NCBI GenBank assembly: GCA_040880235.1
Contig: JBBDIX010000060.1
Span: 1 to 17,772, forward strand
Direction: 5' to 3'
Length of the DNA stretch: 17,772 nt
DNA from: JBBDIX01 sp040880235
Lineage (GTDB): Bacteria; Actinomycetota; Nitriliruptoria; Nitriliruptorales; Nitriliruptoraceae
The translations under genes and the position numbers were made by a program. Each line of letters starts with the position of its first letter. The stretch's first letter is position 1. Under the pieces are notes generated by a model. It ran no database searches, had not been told where the DNA came from, and saw only the letters and a list, made by a program, of their open reading frames with translations. Positions 1-8,463 of this stretch are shown here, in pieces.

Positions 1-227
1 GACTTGTGCGGCACCGTGACGTTCGCCCCGACCACATCGCACGCGGCGAGCGCCGCGACGACGGTCGGTAGGTCGGTCTCCGTGCACGGCAGCACGACAT
101 ACGCCAGGTCGAGGCCCAGCACATCGAACGCGGCACCGTGGATCTCGGGTGACAGGGAGTAGCGGGCCGGCCAGCCGAGCAGCGCGACCAGACGGGTCGA
201 CGCGGTCGGCCACCTGCTGCGGGTCAC
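1..227 (-). CDS. aroE: Shikimate dehydrogenase, N-terminal part (cut by window edge)
   Basis: Shikimate dehydrogenase reduces 3-dehydroshikimate to shikimate with NADPH in the cytoplasmic route to aromatic amino acids. Only the first 75 codons lie in the window; the gene runs off the left edge. The translation contains the shikimate-binding serine motif YSLSPEIHGAAF (residues 23-34) and NVTVPHK (69-75), whose lysine is the catalytic residue in this family. The start is a GTG at 227 that overlaps the mltG stop codon as GTGA. No Shine-Dalgarno sequence is obvious, so translation is probably coupled to mltG. The mltG-aroE order matches other Actinomycetota. The NADP-binding domain is outside the window, so completeness cannot be judged. 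Confidence 0.93.
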   Translation of the reverse strand, partial: MTRSRWPTASTRLVALLGWPARYSLSPEIHGAAFDVLGLDLAYVVLPCTETDLPTVVAALAACDVVGANVTVPHK

Positions 228-1315
228 TGGCAGCGACCCGCAGCGCGGAAGGCCGCGACGTTCGCGTTGTGCTCGTCGAGGGTGTCGGCGAACACGTGCG
301 TCCCATCACAGGCGACGTCGAGCACGTAGAACCGGTAGGTGACCTCGTCCGGGCTGAACGCGGCACGCAGCGACGACGCACCAAAGCCGGAGATCGGTGT
401 GGGAGGCAACCCGTCGTTGCGGTACGTGTTGAACGGGCTGTCGACCTCGAGGTCCTCGAGCAGCACGGTGTCGCGATGCTCCCCCAGTGCGTAGAGCACC
501 GTCGCGTCGAGTTCCAGCCGCATGCCGTTACCCAGCCGGTTGACGATCACCCCGGAGACGATCGTGCGCTCCGCGTCGACCCGGGTCTCTCGCTCGATCA
601 GACTCGCGATGATCATCATGTCGAACTCGTCGAGCTCGCGTTCGACCATGGCCTCGCGGGCGTCGGCAGGAATCGAGCCCATCACCAGTCCGAGCTGGTC
701 GACCATCCTCTGCAGGATGCGCAGTGGTGACGCGTCCGCAAGCACCTCGTAGGTCTCGGGGAACAGCACGCCCTCGTACGGTTCGTATCGTTCAGACACC
801 TGGGCAGGTTCCGGCACGAAGTCCGGCAGACGCAACACGCCCTCGCCATTGGCACCGGCCGCGGTGCGTTCATCGAGCACTGCGCGGAAGTCCTCCACCT
901 CGTACGGGAACTGGGCCGCGAGACGCTCGAGGGTGAGCTCCACGTTCAGGCCCTCCTGGACAGTGAACCACGCGGTCTCCGGGGGCGGGGGCCCCTGAGT
1001 CAGGATGGCGATCACGTCCTCGTTGCGCATCCTCGTCTCGAGGTCGTACACGCCCGGCTGCAGACTCGTCTCGAGTCCGGCCTCCTGGGCAGCGAGCAGG
1101 AACCGCACGGAACTCGTCACCACGTCGAGGTCTGCGAGGTCCTCGCTCACCGAGCGGACCGTCTGCCCCTGGATGACCTCGTAGGTCACGGGGATCCCGG
1201 GTTCGACGTCGGACTGGAACCAGTTGCCGTCCAGCCACCAGACGGCACCGGCCCCTGCGGCGACGAACGCAAGGCTCACGACGAGGAACCAGCGTGACCC
1301 ACGACTCAGTGCCAC
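224..1315 (-). CDS. mltG: Endolytic murein transglycosylase MltG (YceG-like)
   Basis: MltG cleaves nascent glycan strands and is thought to set peptidoglycan chain length at the cytoplasmic membrane. The 363-residue product has a short cytoplasmic N-terminus, one membrane segment (about 9-27), a LysM-like region, and the YceG catalytic domain. ASLIERET (237-244) carries the presumed catalytic Glu241, followed by LELDATVLYALG and SPFNTY...GLPPTPIS. The family more often has a DPTV-like sequence where this protein has DATV, and NPG where it has SGFG; both look like ordinary variation. I chose GTG at 1315 because GAGGAG lies 6 nt upstream. The frame is open back to 1468, but that extension covers ruvX and looks non-membrane and arbitrary. 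The gene begins 28 nt after ruvX and overlaps aroE by 4 nt. Confidence 0.95.
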   Translation of the reverse strand: MALSRGSRWFLVVSLAFVAAGAGAVWWLDGNWFQSDVEPGIPVTYEVIQGQTVRSVSEDLADLDVVTSSVRFLLAAQEAGLETSLQPGVYDLETRMRNEDVIAILTQGPPPPETAWFTVQEGLNVELTLERLAAQFPYEVEDFRAVLDERTAAGANGEGVLRLPDFVPEPAQVSERYEPYEGVLFPETYEVLADASPLRILQRMVDQLGLVMGSIPADAREAMVERELDEFDMMIIASLIERETRVDAERTIVSGVIVNRLGNGMRLELDATVLYALGEHRDTVLLEDLEVDSPFNTYRNDGLPPTPISGFGASSLRAAFSPDEVTYRFYVLDVACDGTHVFADTLDEHNANVAAFRAAGRCQ

Positions 1316-1343
1316 CTCGAACTCCTCGTTCGTCTCTGTGCGC

Positions 1344-1838
1344 TCAGGACCCGGTGTCCCGACGGCGCCGCTGTGCCTCCACGACGGCCTGCAGCAGGAC
1401 GCTGGCAGCCACGCCGTCGACCGTCTCTCGTCGCTGGGCACGCGACAGGTCGGCATCGAGCAGGACACGCTCGGCCTCGACCGTGGTGAACCGTTCGTCC
1501 CACAGCGCGACGGTCAGGCCCGTGCGCGTTGCCAGCGTGCCCGCGACCTCACGGGCACGGCGTGCAGCGTCGCCCTCACGCCCGTCGAGCCGCCGTGGAT
1601 GACCCACGACGACACCCGCGGCCTCATGGCGTCGGCACGCCTCCACGAGGGCGTCGACGAGCGGACCGGCCGCGCCCCGAGGCACGTCGATGGTCTCGGC
1701 AGGCGAGGCGATGATCTGCGACGGGTCGGTGACCGCGACCCCGACCCGGACCTCCCCGAGGTCGAATCCGACGAGCCGCCCGGACAGTGGCAGTTCATCG
1801 GCGGTCGATGGGGTCTCGGACACCACGGAGGATCCCAT
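1344..1838 (-). CDS. ruvX: Putative pre-16S rRNA nuclease RuvX (YqgF)
   Basis: This is an RNase H-fold nuclease of the YqgF/RuvX family, implicated in maturing the 5' end of 16S rRNA. The 164-residue length suits actinobacterial members. Family blocks are in order: GFDLGEVRVGVAVTD (24-38, acidic Asp26), VVVGHPRRLDGREG (76-89), LWDERFTT (112-119, Glu115) and VDGVAASVLLQ (140-150, Asp141). The usual VVGLP is VVGHP here. About 20 low-complexity residues precede the domain. The ATG at 1838 shares its A with the alaS stop codon (TGATG), so translation is probably coupled to alaS; the nearest purine-rich stretch is too far away to be a good ribosome site. The gene sits between alaS and mltG, the standard actinobacterial position. 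Confidence 0.95.
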   Translation of the reverse strand: MGSSVVSETPSTADELPLSGRLVGFDLGEVRVGVAVTDPSQIIASPAETIDVPRGAAGPLVDALVEACRRHEAAGVVVGHPRRLDGREGDAARRAREVAGTLATRTGLTVALWDERFTTVEAERVLLDADLSRAQRRETVDGVAASVLLQAVVEAQRRRRDTGS

Positions 1839-4483
1839 CAGCCGATCACCGTCCTGGCCCGGGACGCGGCGAGCTGGAGCGCCTCGTCGAGGCGCGATCC
1901 GTCCTTGCCTCCCGCCTGCGCAAGGTCACCCCGACCCCCTGCGCCCCCCGCCACGAGCTCAGCAGCCGGCTGGAGGACCTCACGGGCCTCGACCCCCGCC
2001 TCGACGACCTCGGTGGACACTGCCGCGATCATCTGTGCCTTGCCGTCGTCTCCCACGGCTCCGACGATGACGACCACCCGTCCCGTCAGGTGACTGCGGG
2101 TCTCCGTGGCGAGCTGGCGCAGCTCGTCCATGGTCGTGCCGTCGACCCGTCGAGCGATCACCGTCAGCCCGTCGACGGGAGCCGACTCGGTGGCGAGCTC
2201 CCGCGCCTGCTGCGACAGGGAGGCCCCGCGCAGCGCGGCAAGCTGCTTCTCCGCGGCCCGGAGTCGCCTGATGAGCGCCTCGACACGTCCGACCGCCTCG
2301 TCGGTCGGAGCCTCCACGAGTCGCGCAACCTCCTCTGCCACCAGTCGCTCCCGGGCGAGGTGTACGAGCGCGTCCGTGCCGGTCAGGGCCTCGACGCGGC
2401 GGGTGTTGGAGCCGACGGACTCCTCGCGCACCACCGTGATGGCGCCGATGCTCGCGCCGGACGGCACGTGCGTGCCCCCACACAGTTCGCGGGAGAAGTT
2501 CCCGATCGTGACCACCCGAACGACGTCTCCGTACCGATCCCCAAAGTTCGCGACCGCTCCGCTGCGTCGTGCCTCGTCGAGATCCATGACCTCGGTGTGC
2601 ACGTGTGGGTCGCGCAGCACTCGTTCGTTGATCGTCGCCTCGATCTCTGCGATGCGCGTCCGTGAGAGCGCCTCGAAGTGCGGGAAGTCGAACCGGAGCC
2701 GGCCGGGCTGGACCAGGGATCCGGCCTGCTGGGCATGATCCCCGAGCTCCTCACGGATGGTCGCGTGCAGGACGTGGGTGGCGGAGTGACTCCGCGCCGT
2801 CGCCAGACGTCGCGACGCGTCGACACGAGCCTCCGCGCCCTGCCCGGTGTGGACCTCCCCGGCCACCACCCGTGCAGCATGGACGATCAACCCGGGCAGT
2901 GCCTCCTGGGTGTCGAGGACCTCGAGTCGACCGGTCGGGGTCTCGATGACTCCCGCATCCCCGACCTGGCCCCCGCCCTCCGCGTAGAACGGCGTCCGTC
3001 CGAGGATCACCTCGACGACGTCGCCCTCGGTCGCGGACTCCTGCGCCCCACCGGCGGTGACGATGGCACCGACCACGGCCTCGGCCGTCAGCGCGTCATA
3101 GCCGACGAACTCGCTCGTTCCCGTCGACACGCCGGCCTCGCGATAGACCTCGGTCGGTATGCCGTCCCGCCCCCGCCGTGCTCCTGCCCGCGCGCGCTCG
3201 CGCTGCTCGGTCATGAGCTCTTCGAACGCGGCTCGGTCGAACGTCAGACCAGCGTCCTCGACGATCTCCGCCGTGAGGTCGACGGGAAAGCCGTAGGTGT
3301 CGTGCAGTTCGAACGCGGTCGCCGCCGGGAAGGCCCGCGGGCCGTTCGCGTCACCGCCGGTGGCCTGCACCGCGGTGTCGAGTCGGTCGAGGCCCTGGCG
3401 GATCCGCGTGGCGAAGTCCCGTTCCTCGGCATCGGCCACCCTGGTGATCAGTTCGCGCTGGCGTTCGAGCTCCGGATACATCGAGGCGAACCGCTCGATG
3501 ACGCGCTCCACCATCGGCACCACGATGCGCTGCCCGCCGGACACGTCGACGCCGAGCAGGTGCGCGTGACGCATCGCACGCCGCAGCAGGCGGCGCAGGA
3601 CGTAGCCGCGTCCCTCCTTGGCGGGAAGGACGCCATCGCCGATCAGGAACGCGGCGGCGCGCGCGTGCTCGGCGATGACACGCAGACTGACGTCGCGCTC
3701 GTCGTCCTGTCCGTAGGCGGCCCCGGTCAGGTCACTGGCACGGTCGATCAGAGGTGCGAACAGGTCGGTCATGAACACGTTGTCGACGTCCTGCAGCAGC
3801 ACCGCGAGTCGCTCCAGACCGAGCCCGGTGTCGACGTTCTGGCTGGGCAGATCCCCGAGGATCGTGCCCGCGTCGTCGCGCAGGAACTGCATGAAGACCA
3901 GGTTGTAGAACTCCAGGTAGCGTTCGCCGTTCACCGCCGGGCCGCCTGCCTCCCCCCAGCGTTCGCCACGGTCATAGTGCAGTTCGGTGCACGGACCGCA
4001 CGGCCCCGCACCTCCGGTGTCCCAGAAGTTGTCCGCACCCATGCGTACCAGGCGTTCGGCGGGGACACCCGTCTCGGTGAGCCAGATCCGTTCGGCCTCG
4101 TCGTCGGACTCGTGGATGCTGACCCAGATTCGATCGGGATCGAGGCCGAACGCACCGGTCGCCAACTGCCACGCCCAGGTGATCGCCTCCTGCTTGAAGT
4201 AGTCACCGAACGAGAAGTTGCCCAGCATCTCGAAGAACGACAGGTGGCGGGTCGTGCGGCCCACGTTCTCGATGTCGTTCGTGCGCACGCACTTCTGGAA
4301 GCTGACGGCGCGAGGTGACGGCGGGGTCGCCTCTCCCGTGAAGTAGGGCTTGAACGGGACCATCCCCGCGATCGTGAGCAGCAGGGTCGGGTCGTTCGGG
4401 ATCAGCGGCGCCGACTCGTGACGACGGTGCCCGCGCTCCTCGAAGAACTGCAGGAACGTCTCGCGAATCGTCAGGGAGTCCAC
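1838..4483 (-). CDS. alaS: Alanyl-tRNA synthetase
   Basis: AlaRS charges tRNA-Ala and clears mischarged Ser and Gly. The 881-residue product is close to the E. coli length (about 875), so it is complete. Class II core: TIAGMVPFKPYF (37-48), KCVRTNDIENVG (64-75), HLSFFEMLGNFSFGDYFK (80-97), and GLGLERL (220-226). The editing domain has both metal-binding motifs, HSATH (566-570) and CGGTH (668-672), followed by a C-Ala region with a coiled-coil-like linker and a glycine-rich end (GGAGGRGDLAQAGGKD). The start GTG at 4483 has GAGGA about 7 nt upstream and gives the usual N-terminus. In the block before CGGTH the residues are GAVANFGDRYGD, where I recall GAxALFGEKYGD in most homologues. The stop overlaps the ruvX start by 1 nt. 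Confidence 0.98.
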   Translation of the reverse strand: MDSLTIRETFLQFFEERGHRRHESAPLIPNDPTLLLTIAGMVPFKPYFTGEATPPSPRAVSFQKCVRTNDIENVGRTTRHLSFFEMLGNFSFGDYFKQEAITWAWQLATGAFGLDPDRIWVSIHESDDEAERIWLTETGVPAERLVRMGADNFWDTGGAGPCGPCTELHYDRGERWGEAGGPAVNGERYLEFYNLVFMQFLRDDAGTILGDLPSQNVDTGLGLERLAVLLQDVDNVFMTDLFAPLIDRASDLTGAAYGQDDERDVSLRVIAEHARAAAFLIGDGVLPAKEGRGYVLRRLLRRAMRHAHLLGVDVSGGQRIVVPMVERVIERFASMYPELERQRELITRVADAEERDFATRIRQGLDRLDTAVQATGGDANGPRAFPAATAFELHDTYGFPVDLTAEIVEDAGLTFDRAAFEELMTEQRERARAGARRGRDGIPTEVYREAGVSTGTSEFVGYDALTAEAVVGAIVTAGGAQESATEGDVVEVILGRTPFYAEGGGQVGDAGVIETPTGRLEVLDTQEALPGLIVHAARVVAGEVHTGQGAEARVDASRRLATARSHSATHVLHATIREELGDHAQQAGSLVQPGRLRFDFPHFEALSRTRIAEIEATINERVLRDPHVHTEVMDLDEARRSGAVANFGDRYGDVVRVVTIGNFSRELCGGTHVPSGASIGAITVVREESVGSNTRRVEALTGTDALVHLARERLVAEEVARLVEAPTDEAVGRVEALIRRLRAAEKQLAALRGASLSQQARELATESAPVDGLTVIARRVDGTTMDELRQLATETRSHLTGRVVVIVGAVGDDGKAQMIAAVSTEVVEAGVEAREVLQPAAELVAGGAGGRGDLAQAGGKDGSRLDEALQLAASRARTVIG

Positions 4484-4512
4484 GTCTGGTCCTCGTCGGT
4501 CGGCGGTGGTGG

Positions 4513-4527
4513 ACCGCGTCGCGCGGT
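4513..4527 (-). repeat. Short perfect inverted repeat in the alaS leader
   Basis: The 69-nt gap between the preceding small gene and alaS contains a perfect 6-bp inverted repeat, ACCGCG-TCG-CGCGGT, ending about 30 nt before the alaS start. On the transcript it would form a 6-bp stem with a 3-nt loop. No uridine run follows, so it is not a standard intrinsic terminator, and I see no T-box consensus. In DNA this GC-rich, a repeat of this size can occur by chance. It is listed because it is the only clear structure in this gap. Confidence 0.3.
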
Positions 4528-4552
4528 GGTCGGGGCGGAGGGGTCGTGGACC

Positions 4553-4813
4553 TCAGCGGGGAGAGATGTCCGGAACGTCGAACTCCTCGCGCATCCGCCG
4601 CTCGTGTTCGGCCGCACCGGCCCTCGCCTGCGCCAGTCGTTGCTCGACGAGCCGTACCACGACGCCGGCGACCGACGCGACCCCGCGGGTCGCGCGTCCC
4701 GCGAGCGACGACGGGGTCATCGCCTCGCGGGCCTCCTCGAGGCGACGCACGAACCAGGCACCCACGCAGGCGCCGGCGCCGAGTCCCAGGGCCAGGGTGA
4801 ACAGGCGTTTCAC
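4553..4813 (-). CDS. Small single-pass membrane protein, DUF6167-like
   Basis: This 86-residue protein has one N-terminal membrane segment (about 5-22, glycine/alanine rich) followed by Arg-Arg and a charged, probably helical tail (RRLEEAREAMTPSSLAGRA). Function is unknown. I relate it to the DUF6167 proteins of Streptomyces by size, architecture, the TPSSLA-type sequence after the membrane segment, and its position between a DUF948 gene and alaS; the sequence match itself is only approximate. The GTG at 4813 is the only usable upstream start, because an in-frame stop lies one codon further upstream. The ribosome site is weak. It follows the DUF948 gene by 40 nt and precedes alaS by 69 nt. 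The two small proteins could work together at the membrane, which is inference. Confidence 0.75.
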   Translation of the reverse strand: MKRLFTLALGLGAGACVGAWFVRRLEEAREAMTPSSLAGRATRGVASVAGVVVRLVEQRLAQARAGAAEHERRMREEFDVPDISPR

Positions 4814-4853
4814 GCGTCACGTCCCGGTTGTACGTCGTGTCCCACAGGCATGA

Positions 4854-5204
4854 TCAGTCCTCGTCGCGACGGCGTGACCGGAACGCCCCGGACATGAACC
4901 CGGCCGCCCGGATGAGCGGGTTGGACACGGTCGCGTGCACCACGCCGACGAGGCGATCCGTGGTGGCGGTGATCGACTGGACGCCCGCCATGATCGTGTC
5001 GAGGCGAGCGAGTTCCACATTCACTCCCGACACGGTCTCGTTGACGCCACGCAGGATCGGCACCGTCTCCTCGGTCACGGTGCGGATCGTGTTCGCCGTC
5101 TCGTCGAGCACACGCATCGCACGGAGCACGAATGCGCTCACGACCACGACCAGCACCCCCCAGAACACCACGGCCCCGACGATCGCCCAGTCCCTGACGC
5201 TCAC
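4854..5204 (-). CDS. DUF948 family membrane-anchored coiled-coil protein
   Basis: This 116-residue protein has an N-terminal membrane helix (about 6-28) and then a long amphipathic region with regularly spaced hydrophobic residues and many Thr/Val/Asn (about 32-95), ending in a basic-acidic tail (FRSRRRDED). That is the layout of DUF948 proteins, which resemble fragments of chemoreceptor-like helices and have no established function. The start is GTG at 5204, overlapping the rarA stop as GTGA, with AGAGGA at good spacing upstream. In many actinobacteria a DUF948 gene stands just before a DUF6167-like gene and alaS, as here. The assignment rests on architecture plus position. Confidence 0.85.
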   Translation of the reverse strand: MSVRDWAIVGAVVFWGVLVVVVSAFVLRAMRVLDETANTIRTVTEETVPILRGVNETVSGVNVELARLDTIMAGVQSITATTDRLVGVVHATVSNPLIRAAGFMSGAFRSRRRDED

Positions 5205-6610
5205 GTGTCATCCTCTCGTCGGCGGTCATCCTCGCGTCGACCACCCGACGTCGTCTCCTGATGGCGGGCAGCCCGCAGTTGCGCCACACGATCCGCGACC
5301 GGCCCCTCGTGCCCATGGACCGAGGGCTCGTAGATCGTCATGCCGTCGATGCGCTCCGGAAGGTACCGCTGTGCCGGCGCGAAGCCGTCCGCGTGGTCAT
5401 GAGGATAGTCGTATCCCACCCCATGGCCGAGTGCCTCCGCGCCACGGTGGTTCCCGGCGCGCAGGTGGACAGGTACGTCGAGGTTGCCGTGACGACGTAC
5501 GACGTCCAGGCCCGTTGCGAGTGCCCGTGCGACGCTGTTGGACTTCGGCGCGACCGCCAGCGTCACGGCCGCATGCGTGAGCGCGTACCGGGCCTCCGGC
5601 AACCCGACACGATCGAGGGCGTCGAACGCGGCGACCGCCAGGGGCAGGGCCTGCCGATCGGACAGTCCCACGTCCTCGGACGCGAAGATGACCATGCGCC
5701 GGGCGAGGAACCGGGGATCCTCCCCCGACTCGAGCATGCGGAGCATCCAGTACACGGCGGCGTCCGGATCACTGCCACGCAGCGACTTGATGAACGCGGA
5801 GACCTGGTCGTGATGGTTGTCCGAGGCGCGGTCGTAGCGGAACCGGCGCACCGCACGGGACACGACGTCGACATCGACCTCGACAGGCCCCTCCGCCCCG
5901 GCACCCGACACGGCGATGGCAGCCTCCAGGGCTCCGAGCGCCGCGCGGGCATCCCCGTCGGCGACCGATGCGAGCGCCTGCACCGCCTCGTCGGTGATGG
6001 TGACGCGCCCGTCGTGTCCTCCGCGTGGATCGGCCAGGGCCCGTCGTACCAGCACCGCGACGTCGTCGTCGCTCAGTGCCTCGAGGCGCACCAACTGGCA
6101 GCGGGACAACAGGGGTGCGGTCAGTTCGAAGAACGGGTTCTCGGTGGTCGCGCCGACGAGCACCACCCAGCCCGCCTCGACGCCGGGCAGCAGGGCGTCC
6201 TGCTGCGTGGTGTTGAAGCGATGGATCTCGTCGACGAACAGCACGGTGCGCCGCTCACGCAGTTCGAGGCGGGCGCGGCCTTCCTCGAGGATCCGCCGTA
6301 CGTCCTTCACCCCGGCGGTGACCGCCGACAGTTCCTGGAACACCGCGTCGACGTGATGGGCGATGACCGTCGCCAGTGACGTCTTGCCGACACCGGGTGG
6401 TCCCCACAGCACCAGTGAGGTGAGCTCGCCGAGTTCCAGCATCGTACGCAACGGCGTTCCGGGACCCAGCGCCTGCTGCTGTCCCACGACGTCGTCGAGC
6501 GTGCGTGGCCGCATCCGCGCCGCGAGTGGGGCGGCGGAACCCGGGAAATTCGAGGATCGCGACGGCGCGCCATCGCCGTCCGCGTCGAGGAACAGCTGTG
6601 CATCGGTCAT
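5201..6610 (-). CDS. rarA: Replication-associated recombination protein A (RarA/MgsA AAA+ ATPase)
   Basis: RarA is a clamp-loader-related AAA+ ATPase that acts at stalled replication forks. In the 469-residue product I see PLAARMRPRTLDDVVGQQ (28-45), Walker A GPPGVGKT (70-77), Walker B VLFVDEIH (123-130), sensor 1 GATTEN (153-158), and a presumed arginine finger in LSRCQ (168-172). The C-terminal tetramerisation region follows, with SAFIKSLRGSDPDAAVYW, FASEDVGLSD and LGHGVGYDYPHD. The N-terminal AQLFLDA resembles the short hydrophobic tag that precedes the ATPase in other RarA proteins. ATG at 6610 is preferred; the adjacent GTG at 6613 would add one residue. No strong ribosome site is visible. 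The gene lies 33 nt after aspS and overlaps the DUF948 gene by 4 nt. Confidence 0.97.
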   Translation of the reverse strand: MTDAQLFLDADGDGAPSRSSNFPGSAAPLAARMRPRTLDDVVGQQQALGPGTPLRTMLELGELTSLVLWGPPGVGKTSLATVIAHHVDAVFQELSAVTAGVKDVRRILEEGRARLELRERRTVLFVDEIHRFNTTQQDALLPGVEAGWVVLVGATTENPFFELTAPLLSRCQLVRLEALSDDDVAVLVRRALADPRGGHDGRVTITDEAVQALASVADGDARAALGALEAAIAVSGAGAEGPVEVDVDVVSRAVRRFRYDRASDNHHDQVSAFIKSLRGSDPDAAVYWMLRMLESGEDPRFLARRMVIFASEDVGLSDRQALPLAVAAFDALDRVGLPEARYALTHAAVTLAVAPKSNSVARALATGLDVVRRHGNLDVPVHLRAGNHRGAEALGHGVGYDYPHDHADGFAPAQRYLPERIDGMTIYEPSVHGHEGPVADRVAQLRAARHQETTSGGRREDDRRREDDT

Positions 6611-6643
6611 CACATCACCGTAGCGACGATGCGGGCGTGGCGA

Positions 6644-8443
6644 TCAGGCCACGGGCCGCGGCGCGAGGCGCAGTCCGAGGTCGTCGAGTGCGGCCGGTTC
6701 GAACGGCGCCGGCGCGTCGGTGAGCGGACAGGCACCCGACTGCGTCTTGGGAAAGGCGATGACATCACGGATGTTGTCCGTGCCGACCAGCAGCATGATC
6801 AGGCGGTCGATGCCCGGTGCGATGCCGCAGTGCGGCGGCACCCCGTGGGCGAAGCCTCGCAGCAGGAACCCGAACTTCTCCTCGGCGTCGTCGTCGGAGA
6901 TCCCGAGGAAGCGCAGGACCCTGCGCTGCAGGTCAGCGTCATGGACACGCACCGATCCGGAGGCCAGTTCGACCCCGTTGAGCACGATGTCGTAGGCGCG
7001 CGCCGTGGCCTCGCCGGGGTGCTGCTCGAAGTCATCGGCGAACTCGGCGGCAGGGGCCGTGAAGGGATGGTGGTTGGGCACCCACCCGTCGGCCGTCGCT
7101 GCCGTCGGGTCGTCCGACTCGGCGGCGGGGTCGAACATCGGTGGTTCCACGATCCACACGAACTCCCAGCGTCCCTCCGGGACGAGGTCGTTCGCGTCGG
7201 CCAGTGCGACGCGCAGGGCGCCCATGAGGGTGCGCACGAACCGCGTCGGGCCGGCTCCGAAGAACACGACATCGCCCACACCGGCGCCACACGCGTCCAG
7301 GATCGCGCCCACCTCGCCGTCGGACATGAACTTCGACAGGGGGCTGCGCAGCGACACCGTGCCGTCGGCCTCCTCGACGACTCCCCAGGCGAGGCCCTTC
7401 GCACCGCGGCGCCTGGCCCACTCGACCCACTCGTCGAACTCGCGGCGGGTCATCGAACCGCCACCCTCCAGGCACACGGCCACGACGCTGCCCCCTGCGT
7501 CGAGCGCTCCGGAGAACACCCCGACCTCCGTGTCCGCGAGCACCTCACCGAGGTCGGTGAGCTCCATCCCGTAGCGCAGGTCCGGCTTGTCGGAACCGAA
7601 GCGCCGCATCGCCTCCGCGTGGGTCATGCGCGGGAACGGGGTGGGCAGCGCGACGTCAAGGATCTCGTCGAAGATCTCGACGAACATCTCCTCCATGAGC
7701 GCGTACACGTCCTGTTCGTCCCCGAACGACAGTTCCACGTCCAGCTGGGTGAACTCGGGCTGGCGGTCGGCGCGCAGGTTCTCGTCCCGGAAACACCGCG
7801 CGATCTGGTAGTAGCGTTCGATGCCCGCGACCATGAGCAACTGCTTGAACAGTTGCGGGGACTGCGGCAGTGCGTAGGTGCTGCCCGGCTGGAGTCGGGA
7901 CGGCACGAGGAAGTCGCGCGCTCCCTCCGGTGTCGCCCGGGTCAGCGTGGGGGTCTCCACGTCGAGGAATCCATTGCGTTCCATGACCCGCCGGATGACC
8001 GACACGGTGCGCGCCCGCACCGCGATGTTGTGCGCCATCGAGGGCCGTCGCAGGTCCACGTACCGGTGCACGAGGCGGAGTTCCTCGGACACGTCGATGC
8101 CGTCGCTCACCGGGAACGGCGGTGTCGCCGCCTCGGACAGGACCTCGACGTCGGTCGCCGCGAGCTCGACCCGTCCGGTCGCGAGCCGATCGTTGATCAT
8201 GCCGTCCGGACGCTGCCTCACCTGTCCGGTGACGCGCACGACCCACTCCGGACGCACCCGATGGGCGGCCTCGAGCGCAGCAGAGGCCTCGGGATCGGCG
8301 ACGACCTGCAGGATGCCGCTGCGATCGCGCAGGTCGAGGAACGCGACGCCACCATGATCCCGGCGCGTGTCGATCCATCCGGCGACGGTGACGGTCTGCC
8401 CGACGTGGTCCGTACGCAGCTCACCAGCGGCGTGGGTCCGCAT
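6644..8443 (-). CDS. aspS: Aspartyl-tRNA synthetase, probably non-discriminating (Asp/Asn)
   Basis: This is a bacterial-type AspRS of 599 residues. The N-terminal OB-fold anticodon domain (1-105) begins with MRTHAAGELR, typical of the family. The catalytic domain has RATPEGARDFLVPSR (169-183), ALPQSPQLFKQLLMVAG (191-207), motif 2 CFRDENLRADRQPEFTQLD (217-235), the GAD insertion, and motif 3 GIDRLIMLLVGTDNIRD (544-560). His30 and Gly81 match the residues I recall as markers of AspRS enzymes that also charge tRNA-Asn; E. coli has Leu and Lys there. I chose ATG 8443 for its family-like N-terminus. A TTG at 8467 overlapping the hisS stop has AAGGA 6 nt upstream and would add eight residues, so it is a real alternative. 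The gene lies 20 nt after hisS. Confidence 0.97.
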   Translation of the reverse strand: MRTHAAGELRTDHVGQTVTVAGWIDTRRDHGGVAFLDLRDRSGILQVVADPEASAALEAAHRVRPEWVVRVTGQVRQRPDGMINDRLATGRVELAATDVEVLSEAATPPFPVSDGIDVSEELRLVHRYVDLRRPSMAHNIAVRARTVSVIRRVMERNGFLDVETPTLTRATPEGARDFLVPSRLQPGSTYALPQSPQLFKQLLMVAGIERYYQIARCFRDENLRADRQPEFTQLDVELSFGDEQDVYALMEEMFVEIFDEILDVALPTPFPRMTHAEAMRRFGSDKPDLRYGMELTDLGEVLADTEVGVFSGALDAGGSVVAVCLEGGGSMTRREFDEWVEWARRRGAKGLAWGVVEEADGTVSLRSPLSKFMSDGEVGAILDACGAGVGDVVFFGAGPTRFVRTLMGALRVALADANDLVPEGRWEFVWIVEPPMFDPAAESDDPTAATADGWVPNHHPFTAPAAEFADDFEQHPGEATARAYDIVLNGVELASGSVRVHDADLQRRVLRFLGISDDDAEEKFGFLLRGFAHGVPPHCGIAPGIDRLIMLLVGTDNIRDVIAFPKTQSGACPLTDAPAPFEPAALDDLGLRLAPRPVA

Positions 8444-8463
8444 CGCGCCGTGTGGGGTGATGC

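Noticed and set aside
1316..1468. Longer N-terminus for mltG
   Set aside because: The extension lies inside ruvX, moves the membrane anchor away from the N-terminus, and GTG 1315 has GAGGAG 6 nt upstream.
4484..4552. T-box riboswitch upstream of alaS
   Set aside because: The gap is only 69 nt and lacks the conserved T-box sequence, and there is no room for the specifier stem.
4203..4820. 205-codon minus-strand frame overlapping alaS and the small membrane protein gene
   Set aside because: It lies in another frame across two supported genes, and its composition (Arg, Gly, Pro, Asp) is that of an out-of-frame reading.
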